In this document: positions 51,717 to 60,846 of the stretch, piece after piece
Layout: every line of letters starts with the position of its first letter
Numbering within the stretch: position 1 is the first letter of the stretch
Assembly: GCF_011762195.1 (NCBI RefSeq)
Contig: NZ_JAASQK010000005.1
Location: 124,001-188,000, forward strand
Length of the DNA stretch: 64,000 bases
Source: Sphingomonas oligoaromativorans
Lineage (GTDB): Bacteria > Pseudomonadota > Alphaproteobacteria > Sphingomonadales > Sphingomonadaceae
Direction of reading: 5' to 3'
Made by a program: the position numbers and the translations under genes
Notes under the pieces: generated by a model
The model's database searches: none
Seen by the model: the letters and a program-made list of their open reading frames with translations, nothing else
What the model was told of the DNA's origin: nothing

Positions 51717-54518
51717 ATGGCCAATCGTCTGAAGACACTGGGTGAGGCCGGTCAGGCCGTCTGGCTCGATTTCGTCGATCGCAAGTTCCTGAACGAGGGC
51801 GGGCTCAAGAAGCTGGTGGAGGAGGATGGCCTGACCGGCGTCACCTCCAACCCCTCGATCTTCGAGAAGGCGATCGCCCAGTCCAACACCTATGACGATC
51901 AGCTCCAGGCCGATCTCGCCAAGGCCGACGCGCCGGTCGAGACCGCCTACGAAGCGCTCGCCATCAAGGACATCTCGGACGCCTGCGACACGCTGCGCGC
52001 CGTCTATGATCGCACCGGCGGCCATGACGGCTTCGTCTCGATCGAGGTCTCGCCCTATCTGGCGATGGAAACGGAAGCGACCATCGCCGCCGCCAAGCGC
52101 CTGTGGGCGACGATCGACAAGCCCAACCTGATGGTGAAGATCCCCGGCACCGCGCCCGGCACCCCCGCCATCCAGGAAGCGCTGACGGCGGGCGTCAACA
52201 TCAACGTCACGCTGCTGTTCGCGCTCGATGCCTACAAGGCGGTGCTGGAGGCGTACATCACCGCCCTTGAGGCGCGCGTGGCCAAGGGGCTGCCGATCGA
52301 CCGCATCGCATCGGTGGCGAGCTTCTTCGTCAGCCGCATCGACGCCGTGATCGACGGCAAGATCGAGAAGCTCGGCACGGCGGAAGCCAAGGCGCTGGCC
52401 GGCAAGGTCGCCATCGCCAACGCCAAGCTCGCCTACCAGCATTATCTGGAGGTGCTCGCCTCGCCGCGCTGGCAGGCGCTCGTCGCCAAGGGCGCGCGCC
52501 CGCAGCGCCTGCTCTGGGCGTCGACCGGCACCAAGAACCCGTCTTATTCGGACGTGCTCTATGTCGACACGCTGATCGGCCGCGACACGGTCAACACCAT
52601 GCCGCCCAAGACCATGGACGCCTTCCGCGATCATGGTGAGGTGGCCGAGACGCTGACCGCCGACATCGACGAGGCGAAGCATGTCCTCGCCGAAGCCGAG
52701 CGCCTCGGCCTCGATCTCGACGGCGTGACCGCCAAGCTGGTCGAAGACGGCGTGCGCCTGTTCGCCGATGCGGCCGACACGCTCTACGGCGCGGTGGCGG
52801 ACAAGCGCATCGCCTTCCTCGGCAAGAAGCTCGACAGCCTGAAGGCCGACCTCCCCGCCGATCTCGAGGCGGCGGTGAAGGACGGGCTGGAGAAAGCCCG
52901 CGCCGGCGGCTGGTCGCGCAAGCTCTGGGCGCAGGACGCCTCGCTCTGGACCAATGGCGAAGAGGCCAAGTGGCTCGGCTGGCTCGCCGCTGCCAAGGGC
53001 GAGCAGGTCGATTTCGGCGCGCTTGCCGCGCTGTCGAAGGAAGCCAAGGCCTACAGCCATGTCGTCCTGCTTGGCATGGGCGGCTCCAGCCTCGGGCCGG
53101 AGGTGATCGGCGAGATCCTCGGTGCCGCTCAGGGTTCGCCCAAGCTGCACGCGCTCGACAGCACCGATCCGGGTCAGGTCGCGACGGTCGCGAACGCGAT
53201 CGATTTCGCCAGGACGCTGTTCATCGTCGCCTCCAAGTCGGGCTCGACGATGGAGCCGGAACTGCTGCGCGCTTACTTCTTCGATCGCTGCGAACAGGCC
53301 GTCGGCAAGGGCGAGGCCGGCAAGCACTTCGTCGCCGTCACCGATCCGGGCTCGAAGCTCGAAGCGCTGGCGAAGAAGGACGGCTACGCCCACGTCTTCC
53401 TCGGCGACAAGGCGATTGGCGGCCGTTACTCGGTGCTCTCGGTGTTCGGCATGGTGCCGGCCGCCGCGATCGGCACCGATGTCGCGGGCTTCTTCGAGAC
53501 GACCAAGGCGATGGTCAATTCGGTCGGCCCCGACGCGCCGCCCGCTTCCAACCCCGGCGTGAAGCTCGGCGTCCTGATCGGCACCGCGGCGGTGAAGGGG
53601 CGCGACAAGCTCACGCTCGTTCCCTCGCCCAGCCTCAAGTCCTTCGGCTCGTGGCTGGAGCAGCTCCTCGCCGAGAGCACCGGCAAGCATGGCAAGGGCA
53701 TCGTGCCGGTCGATCTGGAGCCGCTCGGCGATCCGGCCGACTATGGCGACGATCGCCTGTTCGTGCATCTCCATCTCGACGGCGACGAGATGTCGGCCGA
53801 TCACGCCAAGCTCGATGCGCTGAAGGCGGCGGGCCAGCCGATCGTCCACATCCATCTCGCGAGCAAGGATGACATCGGACAGGAGTTCGTCCGCTGGGAG
53901 GTCGCCACCGCCATTGCAGGCGCGGTGATCGGCATCGATCCGTTCGACCAGCCCGACGTCGAGGACGCCAAGATCCAGACGCGCCAGCTCATCGAGGCCT
54001 ATGAGAAGGAAGGCCAGCTCTCGCCCGAGACGGCCTTCTTCGAGGATGGCGACTTCGCCTTCTTCGCGCCGTCGGAGGTCGAGGGCGGCGATGCCGCCGC
54101 GATCCTGAAGGCGCATTTCGCCTCGGCCAAGGCCGGCGATTATGCGGGCTTCCTCGTCTATTGCGAGCGCAACGCCGCGGACGAGGCCGTGGTCGAGCAG
54201 ATGCGCGTCGCCGTGCGCGACGCGAAGAAGGTGGCGACCGTCGCCGGCTTCGGCCCGCGCTTCCTCCACTCGACCGGGCAGGCCTATAAGGGCGGCCCCA
54301 AGACCGGGCTGTTCCTGGAGATCACCCGCGAGCCAGCGGCCGATATCGCCATTCCGGGCAACCGCGCGAGCTTCGGCACCGTGCAGCTCGCACAGGCGCG
54401 CGGCGATCTCGACGTGCTCCACGCGCGCGGACAGCGTGTGCTGCGCGTGCATCTGAAGAATGAGAAGACCGGGCTGGATGTATTGGCCCGGGCGTTGAAG
54501 GCGGCCCTCGCGGCTTAA
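51717..54518 (+). CDS. tal-pgi: Bifunctional transaldolase / glucose-6-phosphate isomerase fusion
   Basis: A 933-aa fusion. Residues about 1-360 are a transaldolase (TGVTSNPSIFEKAI; Schiff-base lysine K141 in LMVKIPGT; WASTGTKNPSY). Residues about 375-933 are a glucose-6-phosphate isomerase (VLLGMGGSSLGPEVI, VASKSGSTMEPELL, GGRYSVLSVFGMVPAA, and the late region HSTGQAYKGGP). Both halves look intact. The fusion links the pentose phosphate pathway to hexose phosphates in one chain. It lies between tkt and gnd with gaps of 4 and 15 nt, so it is part of the operon. Confidence 0.95.
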   Translation: MANRLKTLGEAGQAVWLDFVDRKFLNEGGLKKLVEEDGLTGVTSNPSIFEKAIAQSNTYDDQLQADLAKADAPVETAYEALAIKDISDACDTLRAVYDRTGGHDGFVSIEVSPYLAMETEATIAAAKRLWATIDKPNLMVKIPGTAPGTPAIQEALTAGVNINVTLLFALDAYKAVLEAYITALEARVAKGLPIDRIASVASFFVSRIDAVIDGKIEKLGTAEAKALAGKVAIANAKLAYQHYLEVLASPRWQALVAKGARPQRLLWASTGTKNPSYSDVLYVDTLIGRDTVNTMPPKTMDAFRDHGEVAETLTADIDEAKHVLAEAERLGLDLDGVTAKLVEDGVRLFADAADTLYGAVADKRIAFLGKKLDSLKADLPADLEAAVKDGLEKARAGGWSRKLWAQDASLWTNGEEAKWLGWLAAAKGEQVDFGALAALSKEAKAYSHVVLLGMGGSSLGPEVIGEILGAAQGSPKLHALDSTDPGQVATVANAIDFARTLFIVASKSGSTMEPELLRAYFFDRCEQAVGKGEAGKHFVAVTDPGSKLEALAKKDGYAHVFLGDKAIGGRYSVLSVFGMVPAAAIGTDVAGFFETTKAMVNSVGPDAPPASNPGVKLGVLIGTAAVKGRDKLTLVPSPSLKSFGSWLEQLLAESTGKHGKGIVPVDLEPLGDPADYGDDRLFVHLHLDGDEMSADHAKLDALKAAGQPIVHIHLASKDDIGQEFVRWEVATAIAGAVIGIDPFDQPDVEDAKIQTRQLIEAYEKEGQLSPETAFFEDGDFAFFAPSEVEGGDAAAILKAHFASAKAGDYAGFLVYCERNAADEAVVEQMRVAVRDAKKVATVAGFGPRFLHSTGQAYKGGPKTGLFLEITREPAADIAIPGNRASFGTVQLAQARGDLDVLHARGQRVLRVHLKNEKTGLDVLARALKAALAA

Positions 54519-54533
54519 TCGGGAAGGCAGACT

Positions 54534-55511
54534 ATGCAGATCGGGATCGTCGGACTGGGTCGGATGGGGGCGAACATCGCCCGCCGTCTGATGCGGAATG
54601 GGCATGAGGCCGTCGTGTTCGACCGCAACGAACCGGCGGTCGCCGGTCTGGTGGGCGAAGGCGCCACGGGGGCCGCTTCGCTCGCGGAGGTGGTGCAGAA
54701 GCTCGACGCGCCACGCACCGTCTGGGTGATGCTGCCGGCGGGTGCGCCCACCGAGCAGACGATCGAGGCGCTGTCGGGCCTGCTCTCCGCCGGTGACACG
54801 ATCATCGACGGCGGCAACACCTTCTACAAGGACGACATCCGCCGCGCGAAGACGCTCTCCGCCAAGGGCCTGCACTATGTCGACGTCGGCACGTCCGGCG
54901 GCGTCTGGGGCCTCGAGCGCGGCTATTGCATGATGATCGGCGGACCGGACGAGGCGGTCACCCGGCTCGATCCGATCTTCGAGGCGCTGGCGCCCGGCAT
55001 CGGCACCATCCCGCGCACCAAGGGCCGCAACGGCGCCGATCCGCGCGCCGAGAAGGGCTATATCCATGCCGGGCCGGCGGGCTCGGGCCACTTCGTGAAG
55101 ATGGTCCACAACGGCATCGAATATGGCCTGATGGCGGCCTTCGCCGAGGGCTTCGACGTCCTCAAGAGCAAGGCCTCGGATCGCCTGCCGGAAGACGAGC
55201 GCTTCGAGCTGAACCTCACCGACGTCGCCGAGGTCTGGCGGCGCGGCTCGGTGATCTCGTCATGGCTGCTCGATCTGTCGGCGCAGGCGCTCACCGAGAA
55301 CCACGAGCTCAGCCAGTATAGCGGCAAGGTCGCGGATTCGGGCGAAGGCCAGTGGACGATCGACGCGGCGATGGAGGAAGCGGTGCCCGCCTATGTCCTC
55401 TCCGCCGCGCTCTTCGCCCGCTACCGCTCGCGGTCGGACAACACCTTCGGGGACAAGCTGCTCTCCGCCATGCGCCACGGCTTCGGTGGCCATGTCGAGA
55501 TGCCGCAATAA
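54534..55511 (+). CDS. gnd: 6-phosphogluconate dehydrogenase, short GndA/YqeC type
   Basis: A 325-aa decarboxylating dehydrogenase of the short group, which is often NAD-dependent. It has the Rossmann start [18 protein letters not shown], the substrate motif [17 protein letters not shown], and the catalytic lysine and asparagine in [13 protein letters not shown]. Longer relatives have about 470 residues. The stop TAA shares its last A with the ATG of zwf. Confidence 0.94.
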   Translation: MQIGIVGLGRMGANIARRLMRNGHEAVVFDRNEPAVAGLVGEGATGAASLAEVVQKLDAPRTVWVMLPAGAPTEQTIEALSGLLSAGDTIIDGGNTFYKDDIRRAKTLSAKGLHYVDVGTSGGVWGLERGYCMMIGGPDEAVTRLDPIFEALAPGIGTIPRTKGRNGADPRAEKGYIHAGPAGSGHFVKMVHNGIEYGLMAAFAEGFDVLKSKASDRLPEDERFELNLTDVAEVWRRGSVISSWLLDLSAQALTENHELSQYSGKVADSGEGQWTIDAAMEEAVPAYVLSAALFARYRSRSDNTFGDKLLSAMRHGFGGHVEMPQ

Positions 55512-56989
55512 TGGCGCGGACGGCCAAGATCGCCCCCGGTGATCCTGCGCCGCCGGCCACGCTGGTCATTTTCGGCGGCGCGGGAGACCTCTCGCGCCGC
55601 CTTTTGACTCCGGCGCTGGTCAATCTGACCCGTGATGGACTGATCGGGGACGAGCTGGACATCCTCGTCGTCAGCCGAGGCCCCGACGAGGGGATTCAGG
55701 ACCAGCTCGCCGAACATCTCGATCTCACCGACAGGGCGACCAAGGCTGCCTGGGCGATCCGTCGCAAGCGCGTCGTCTATTTCCAGGGCGAGTTCGACGA
55801 TCCCGCCACCTATGCGGGCCTCGCCGACCGGCTGAAGGACAGCGGCAACGTCGCCTTCTACCTCGCCACGGCGGCGAGCTTCTTCGGGCCGATCTGCGAG
55901 GCGCTCGCCAAGGTCGGCCTGCTGAGCGAGACACACGGTTTTCGCCGCGTCGTGGTGGAGAAGCCCTTCGGCCACGATCTCAAGACCGCCCGCGCGCTCA
56001 ACAAGACTTTGCTCGGCGTGATGGAGGAGAGCCAGATTTTCCGCATCGACCATTTCCTCGGCAAGGAAACGGTGCAGAACATCATGGTGGCGCGCTTCGG
56101 CAACGCCTTCCTCGAAGCGGTGTGGAACAACCGCTATATCGACCATGTCCAGATCACGGCGGCCGAGACGGTCGACGTCGGCACGCGCGGCGCCTTCTAC
56201 GACGCGACCGGCGCACTCAGGGACATGGTGCCCAACCATCTCTTCCAGATTCTCGCGATGGTCGGCATGGAGCCGCCCAACAGCTTCGGCGCCGAGGCGA
56301 TCCGCAATGAGAAGGCGAAGCTTCTCGACGCGGTGCGCATCCCGACGGCGGGCGAGGCCAAGCGCGATGCCGTGCGCGGCCGCTACACCGGCGGCACGAT
56401 CGCCGGGAAGAAGGTCACGCCCTATCTCAAGGCGGGCGACATCGCGAAGGGCAGCAAGACCGAGACCTATGCCGCCTTGAAGCTCGCGATCGATAGCTGG
56501 CGCTGGGCGGGCGTGCCCTTCTATCTGCGCACCGGCAAGGCGATGGCCGCCCGCGACACCGAGATCGTGATCCAGTTCAAGCCGATCGCGCTGGCGATGT
56601 TCCGCAACGCCGACATCTCGAAGATCCCGCCCAACAAGCTCATCATCCAGATTCAGCCCAATGAGGGCATCGACCTCCACTTCAACGCCAAGAAGCCGGG
56701 GCCGGTGGTCGATACGCGTCAGGTGATGATGGATTTCCGCTACAAGGACGCCTTCGATCTCGGCCACCGCACGGGATATGAGACTTTGCTCTACGACGTG
56801 CTGATCGGCGATCAGGCGCTGTTCCAGCGGGCCGACATGGTCGAACGCGGCTGGGCGATCGTGCAGCCGATCCTGCGCCAGTGGGCCAAGGACGGCGATC
56901 CCGAGGACTATAAGGCGGGCTCGCAAGGCCCCGCCGGCGCCGCCGCGCTGATGGAGCGCGACGGCCGCGAATGGCATCCCGTCGACTGA
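55511..56989 (+). CDS. zwf: Glucose-6-phosphate 1-dehydrogenase
   Basis: A 492-aa enzyme making 6-phosphogluconolactone, the entry to the oxidative pentose phosphate and Entner-Doudoroff routes. The nucleotide site is FGGAGDLSRRLLTPAL; the active-site block is RIDHFLGKETVQNIMVARFGN in two parts, with the catalytic histidine region in DMVPNHLFQIL; VVEKPFGHDL is also present. ATG 55511 overlaps the gnd stop by 1 nt. No 6-phosphogluconolactonase or edd gene follows, unlike many relatives. Confidence 0.95.
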   Translation: MARTAKIAPGDPAPPATLVIFGGAGDLSRRLLTPALVNLTRDGLIGDELDILVVSRGPDEGIQDQLAEHLDLTDRATKAAWAIRRKRVVYFQGEFDDPATYAGLADRLKDSGNVAFYLATAASFFGPICEALAKVGLLSETHGFRRVVVEKPFGHDLKTARALNKTLLGVMEESQIFRIDHFLGKETVQNIMVARFGNAFLEAVWNNRYIDHVQITAAETVDVGTRGAFYDATGALRDMVPNHLFQILAMVGMEPPNSFGAEAIRNEKAKLLDAVRIPTAGEAKRDAVRGRYTGGTIAGKKVTPYLKAGDIAKGSKTETYAALKLAIDSWRWAGVPFYLRTGKAMAARDTEIVIQFKPIALAMFRNADISKIPPNKLIIQIQPNEGIDLHFNAKKPGPVVDTRQVMMDFRYKDAFDLGHRTGYETLLYDVLIGDQALFQRADMVERGWAIVQPILRQWAKDGDPEDYKAGSQGPAGAAALMERDGREWHPVD

Positions 56990-57003
56990 GGACCAGGACA
57001 CCG

Positions 57004-57828
57004 ATGAAGCACCCGATCCGTCTCTTCGTGTCCGATGTCGACGGCACGCTGGTCCGCCGCGACAAGAGCCTGTCCGATGCGACGATCGAGGCCGCCCATC
57101 GCCTCGCCCATGCGCAGGTGACGATGACGCTCATCAGCGCACGGCCGCCCTCGGGCATCCTTCCCCTCGCCAGGGCGCTGGGGCTGACGAGCACGCTGGC
57201 GGCGTTCAACGGCGGCACGCTGGTGTCGCCCGACGGCGAGATTCTCGTCGCGCGCCATATCGATGCCGACGCCAGTCGCACGGCGGTTGCGCTGATCCGG
57301 GCGAGCGGCGCCTCGCTCTGGGCCTTCGCGGACGGGCAATGGTACATCTCGGACGGCGACAATCCCCACCTCGCGCGCGAGGAGCGCTCGTCGATGGTCG
57401 CCCCCGTCGTCCGCGACGATTTCGAATCCCTCCATGGGCGCATCGACAAGCTCGTCGGCGTCAGCGACGACGAACCGCTGGTCGCGAAGCTGGAGGCGGA
57501 CTGCAAGGCGGCGCTGGGCGGCAGCGCCGAGGTCTCCTGCTCGCAGACCTATTATTGCGACATCACCCACCCGGAGGCCAATAAGGGCCACGGCATCGCC
57601 GCGCTCTCCGCCGCGCTCGACATCCCGCTGGAAGAGACGGCGGCGATCGGCGACATGCCCAACGACATCCCGATGCTGCGGCAGGCGGGCATGGCCATCG
57701 CCATGGGTCAGGCGCCGGCCACGGTGAAGGCCGAGGCGGACTGGATCAGCGCCACCAACGATGAGGACGGCGTCGCCAGGGCGATCGAGCGCGTCCTCCT
57801 CCCCGAGGTCGCCCGCCACCGCCTCTAG
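57004..57828 (+). CDS. HAD-superfamily (Cof-type) phosphatase
   Basis: A 274-aa Cof-type haloacid-dehalogenase phosphatase with the nucleophile pair in SDVDGTL (D11, D13), the motif II threonine/serine in LISARPPSG, the motif III lysine in NKGHGIAALSAAL and motif IV GDMPNDIPML. Such enzymes act on sugar phosphates. It starts 14 nt after zwf, in the central-carbon operon, but the substrate is unknown. Confidence 0.88.
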   Translation: MKHPIRLFVSDVDGTLVRRDKSLSDATIEAAHRLAHAQVTMTLISARPPSGILPLARALGLTSTLAAFNGGTLVSPDGEILVARHIDADASRTAVALIRASGASLWAFADGQWYISDGDNPHLAREERSSMVAPVVRDDFESLHGRIDKLVGVSDDEPLVAKLEADCKAALGGSAEVSCSQTYYCDITHPEANKGHGIAALSAALDIPLEETAAIGDMPNDIPMLRQAGMAIAMGQAPATVKAEADWISATNDEDGVARAIERVLLPEVARHRL

Positions 57829-57831
57829 GCG

Positions 57832-58266
57832 TCAGGAGAGCGCCACCAGCGCCGCGCGCAGGCCATCCGCGTCGAGGCCGGGCAACCCCGCCTCGATCGC
57901 GCGGTGCGTCTCGCGCCAGATCGGCACGGCCGAGGCCAGCACTTCCCTGCCCCGATCGGTGAGCCTCAGGCGGCGGCTGCGCCGGTCCTCCTGCCCCACT
58001 TCGATCGACACCAGACCGCGCCGTTCGAGCGGCTTCAACGCGGCGGTGAGCGTCGTGCGGTCCATCGCCAGCAGGTCCGCCACCGGCTTCATCGGCGGAG
58101 GCTCCGGCCGGTTCAGCGACATCAGCAGCGAGAATTGCCCGTTGGTCAGCCCCACCGGCCGCAAAACCTCGTCGAACCGGCGCGCCAGCGCGCGCGCGGC
58201 CCGCTGGGCATGGAGGCACAGGCAGCTATCGCGCACCTCCAGCGTTGTCTCGAACGGGACGGGCAT
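57832..58266 (-). CDS. MarR-family transcriptional regulator
   Basis: A 144-aa winged-helix regulator (TNGQFSLLMSL, LLAMDRTTLTAALKPLERRG, wing QEDRRSRRLRLTD). The ATG at 58266 gives the common length; a GTG at 58275 is possible. It has cysteines in DSCLCLHAQR at residues near 15, in a helix where peroxide or thiol sensors of this family often carry them. It is divergent from the DUF899 gene, with a 16-bp palindrome between, and most likely represses that gene and itself. Confidence 0.88.
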   Translation of the reverse strand: MPVPFETTLEVRDSCLCLHAQRAARALARRFDEVLRPVGLTNGQFSLLMSLNRPEPPPMKPVADLLAMDRTTLTAALKPLERRGLVSIEVGQEDRRSRRLRLTDRGREVLASAVPIWRETHRAIEAGLPGLDADGLRAALVALS

Positions 58267-58284
58267 CTTTGACACGGCCCAATT

Positions 58285-58300
58285 ATGTTGATACCAACAT
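58285..58300. promoter_or_regulatory. Probable MarR operator
   Basis: ATGTTG-ATAC-CAACAT is a 6-bp inverted repeat with 4-bp centre in the 74-nt gap between the MarR and DUF899 starts. It is the only clear palindrome there. Confidence 0.65.
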
Positions 58301-58340
58301 TTCACGTCAAGATGGTTCCGAGTCTCTTGGGAGAGGGCAG

Positions 58341-59093
58341 ATGCCGAACCTTGCCGACCAGCATCCCGTCGTATCGCGTTCCGCATGGATCGAGGCCCGC
58401 CGCGCGCTGCTCCAGCGCGAGAAGGAGGAGACGCATCTGCGTGATGCGGTGAATGCCGAGCGGCTGGCGTTGCCGTGGGTTGAGGTGGACAAGGCCTATC
58501 GCTTCGAGACGCCGGCCGGCGGCAAATCGCTCGCCGGGCTGTTCGACGGGCGCAGCCAGCTCATCGTCTATCATTTCATGCTCGGGCCGGACTGGGAGGC
58601 TGGCTGCCCCGGCTGCTCCTTCCTCGCCGATCATCTCGACGGCACGCTGCCGCATCTCAACCATCATGACGTGACACTCGTGGCCGTCAGCCGCGCGCCG
58701 CTCGACAGGATCGAGGCGTACAAGCGCCGCATGGGCTGGCATTTCCCGTGGGTGTCGTCGGCGGGCAGCGACTTCAATTACGACTTCCACGCCTCCTTCA
58801 CCGAGGATCAGCTCTCGGCCGAGACGATCGATTACAACTTCACCCAAATCCCCGCGCAGGACGGCTTCGACGAGTTGCCGGGCTTGAGCGCCTTCTATCA
58901 GGACACATCCGGCCGCATCTTCCACACCTATTCGAGCTATGCGCGCGGGCCGGAACCGCTGATCGGCACGCTGATGATCCTCGACCGCGCGCCCAGGGGC
59001 CGCAACGAGGAAGGGACGATGGATTTCGTCCGCCGCCACGACGAATATGAGGACGCACGGAAGGCCGCCTGCTGCCATGCGGAGCCGGCCTGA
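58341..59093 (+). CDS. DUF899 family thioredoxin-like protein
   Basis: A 250-aa cytoplasmic protein of DUF899, a thioredoxin-fold group of unknown role. It has the LIVYHFMLGPDWEAGCPGCS block with a C-x-x-C pair, then RAPLDRIEAYKRRMGW, FPWVSSAGSDFNYDFH and FHTYSSYARG. Start ATG 58341 follows GAGAGGGCAG. It is divergent from a MarR regulator and 41 nt before a VOC gene; both may respond to the same signal. Confidence 0.88.
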   Translation: MPNLADQHPVVSRSAWIEARRALLQREKEETHLRDAVNAERLALPWVEVDKAYRFETPAGGKSLAGLFDGRSQLIVYHFMLGPDWEAGCPGCSFLADHLDGTLPHLNHHDVTLVAVSRAPLDRIEAYKRRMGWHFPWVSSAGSDFNYDFHASFTEDQLSAETIDYNFTQIPAQDGFDELPGLSAFYQDTSGRIFHTYSSYARGPEPLIGTLMILDRAPRGRNEEGTMDFVRRHDEYEDARKAACCHAEPA

Positions 59094-59134
59094 TCCTTCA
59101 AGCCCCACAGCCATCGACGACCGAGGAGAGGATC

Positions 59135-59902
59135 ATGACGACAGGCCATGGCGCGTTCGTCTGGTATGAGCTGGTCACCGCCGATCCGGCGGCAGCCGAG
59201 GATTTCTATTCGGGGGTCATCGGCTGGACGACGGCCGATTCCGGTATGCCCGATATCCGCTACACGCTCGCCAAGGTGGGCGACCGGCCGGTGGCGGGGA
59301 TGATGGGCTATCCGCCCGACATGCCCGATCCGCAGCCCGCATGGCTCGGCTATGTCCATGTCGACGATGTCGACGCCATGACGGGCCGCGTGAAGGATTT
59401 TGGCGGCGCCATCTATCGCGAGCCCGCCGACATCCCGACCGTCGGCCGCTTCGCGGTCGTCGCCGATCCTCAGGGCGCGGTGTTCATGCTGTTCCGCGGC
59501 GACGGCCCGCCGCCCGCCGAGATCGCCCCGAACACGCCCGGCCGCCCCGCCTGGCATGAACTGCACTCCACCGACTGGGAGGCGGGTTTCGCTTTCTACA
59601 CCGGGCTGTTCGGCTGGACGCAGGCCGAAAGCTACGACATGGGGCCGCAGGGCCGTTACCAGATCTTCGCGCTCGGCGGGCAGTCGATCGGGGGGGTGAT
59701 GAACAACCCGCAGGCGCCGCGCCCCTTCTGGCTCTATTATTTCGTGGTCGACGATATCGACGCCGCGCACCAGCGCCTCACCGACGCCGGCGGCAAGCTG
59801 CTCAACGGGCCGATGCCGGTGCCCGGCGACATGTGGATCATCCAGGCCTTCGACGCGCAGGGCGCGATCTTCGGCATGGTCGGCCCGCGCAAGGCCGGCT
59901 GA
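59135..59902 (+). CDS. Two-domain VOC family protein (glyoxalase-like)
   Basis: A 255-aa protein of two vicinal-oxygen-chelate domains: residues about 1-120 (FVWYELVTADPAAAEDFYSG) and about 130-255 (PAWHELHSTDWEAGFAFYTG). This class is widespread and mostly without known function; members near DUF899 genes are often called glyoxalase or hydroxylase relatives. It follows DUF899 by 41 nt with an own ribosome site (GAGGAGAGG). Confidence 0.85.
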   Translation: MTTGHGAFVWYELVTADPAAAEDFYSGVIGWTTADSGMPDIRYTLAKVGDRPVAGMMGYPPDMPDPQPAWLGYVHVDDVDAMTGRVKDFGGAIYREPADIPTVGRFAVVADPQGAVFMLFRGDGPPPAEIAPNTPGRPAWHELHSTDWEAGFAFYTGLFGWTQAESYDMGPQGRYQIFALGGQSIGGVMNNPQAPRPFWLYYFVVDDIDAAHQRLTDAGGKLLNGPMPVPGDMWIIQAFDAQGAIFGMVGPRKAG

Positions 59903-59929
59903 CGCCTCGCCGACGGGCCGGCGCCGGGT

Positions 59930-60613
59930 TCAGGCGTCGGCCCAGCGGCGCAGCAGATTGTGATAGACCCCGGTGAGCTGGATGATCGCCGGATCACCCT
60001 GCCCGCGATCGGCGGCGAGCGTCTGGATCGCCTCGTCCAGCTCGAACAGGTGCCGCCGCGCCTCGCCGTCGCGCACCATCGACTGGAGCCAGAAGAAGCT
60101 CGCCACCCGCACCCCGCGCGTCACCGGCTCGACCCGGTGGAGGCTGGAGGCGGGATAGAGGATCATGTGCCCGGCCGGCAGCTTCACCGCCTGCGCGCCG
60201 AACGCGCCTTCGATCACCAGTTCCCCGCCGTCATAGCTCTCGGGATCGGAGAGGAAGAGCGTCGCCGACAAGTCGCTGCGGATACGAAAATCGGTGCCGC
60301 GCTTCATGCGGATGGCGTTGTCGATATGCAGGCCGAAGCCCTGCCCGCCGGCATAGCGGTTGAAGAGCGGCGGGAAGACCTTGGCGGGCAGCGCGGCGGC
60401 GATGAACAACGGGGCGCGGCCGAGCGCATCCATCACCATCGCGCCCCCTTCGCGGGCGGCGGGACTGTCCTCGGCGAGTTGTTCGTTACGCTTGGCGAGC
60501 GCGGACTGCGGGCCGGAGGTGGCGTTGCCGTCCGCCCATTCGCCCGCGTCGATCACCGAGCGCAGCCGCGCCACATCAGCGGCGGCGAGTAGGCCCGGTA
60601 TCTCGATCATCAT
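59930..60613 (-). CDS. Iron/2-oxoglutarate-dependent PKHD-type hydroxylase (PiuC/YbiX)
   Basis: A 227-aa dioxygenase with the double-stranded beta-helix metal site: the HID triad start in GLHIDNAIR, the later H in [14 protein letters not shown] with the 2-oxoglutarate arginine. It follows E. coli YbiX from the start ([15 protein letters not shown]) and in length (225). Two ATG codons in a row (60613, 60610) serve as starts. Such genes are often iron-regulated and next to TonB receptors. A Fur-box-like element lies upstream. Confidence 0.88.
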   Translation of the reverse strand: MMIEIPGLLAAADVARLRSVIDAGEWADGNATSGPQSALAKRNEQLAEDSPAAREGGAMVMDALGRAPLFIAAALPAKVFPPLFNRYAGGQGFGLHIDNAIRMKRGTDFRIRSDLSATLFLSDPESYDGGELVIEGAFGAQAVKLPAGHMILYPASSLHRVEPVTRGVRVASFFWLQSMVRDGEARRHLFELDEAIQTLAADRGQGDPAIIQLTGVYHNLLRRWADA

Positions 60614-60680
60614 CGCCCGCCATTCCTTTTCCATCGCGGCCGGTCGGGAAAGACCATGCCCTGTCGCCGGAACCGCTAGT

Positions 60681-60696
60681 GATAATGGTTCGCAAC
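60681..60696 (-). promoter_or_regulatory. Fur-box-like element upstream of the PKHD hydroxylase
   Basis: On the minus strand GTTGCGAACCATTATC resembles alphaproteobacterial Fur sites (TGCGAA...ATT...). It is 68 nt before the hydroxylase start. One half-site is imperfect, so this is tentative. Confidence 0.35.
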
Positions 60697-60778
60697 GATG
60701 TCAATCGCTCCGGCCCTCGGTGCCGCTCGGCCCGCATGGCGGGATTAAACTTCGGATAGCCATAAAATCGATACGCAA

Positions 60779-60796
60779 ACGTCATGGGGCTGTCAG
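60779..60796 (+). promoter_or_regulatory. Pho-box-like direct repeat upstream of the TonB receptor
   Basis: ACGTCAT-GGGG-CTGTCAG: two 7-nt TGTCA-type repeats 11 nt apart (start 60779 and 60790), the spacing of PhoB half-sites. It lies 51 nt before the receptor ATG, upstream of a glycerophosphodiesterase gene, which fits phosphate control. No PhoB gene is in the window. Confidence 0.5.
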
Positions 60797-60846
60797 ACAG
60801 CCGGCCTACCCGCCCCCTGCACTGCATCGCAGCAAAAGGGGTTTCC

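Noticed and set aside
59901-59938. GACGCCT/AGGCGTC repeat between the VOC and PKHD genes.
   Set aside because: Stem is only 7 bp with a 24-nt loop and runs into both coding ends; not convincing alone.
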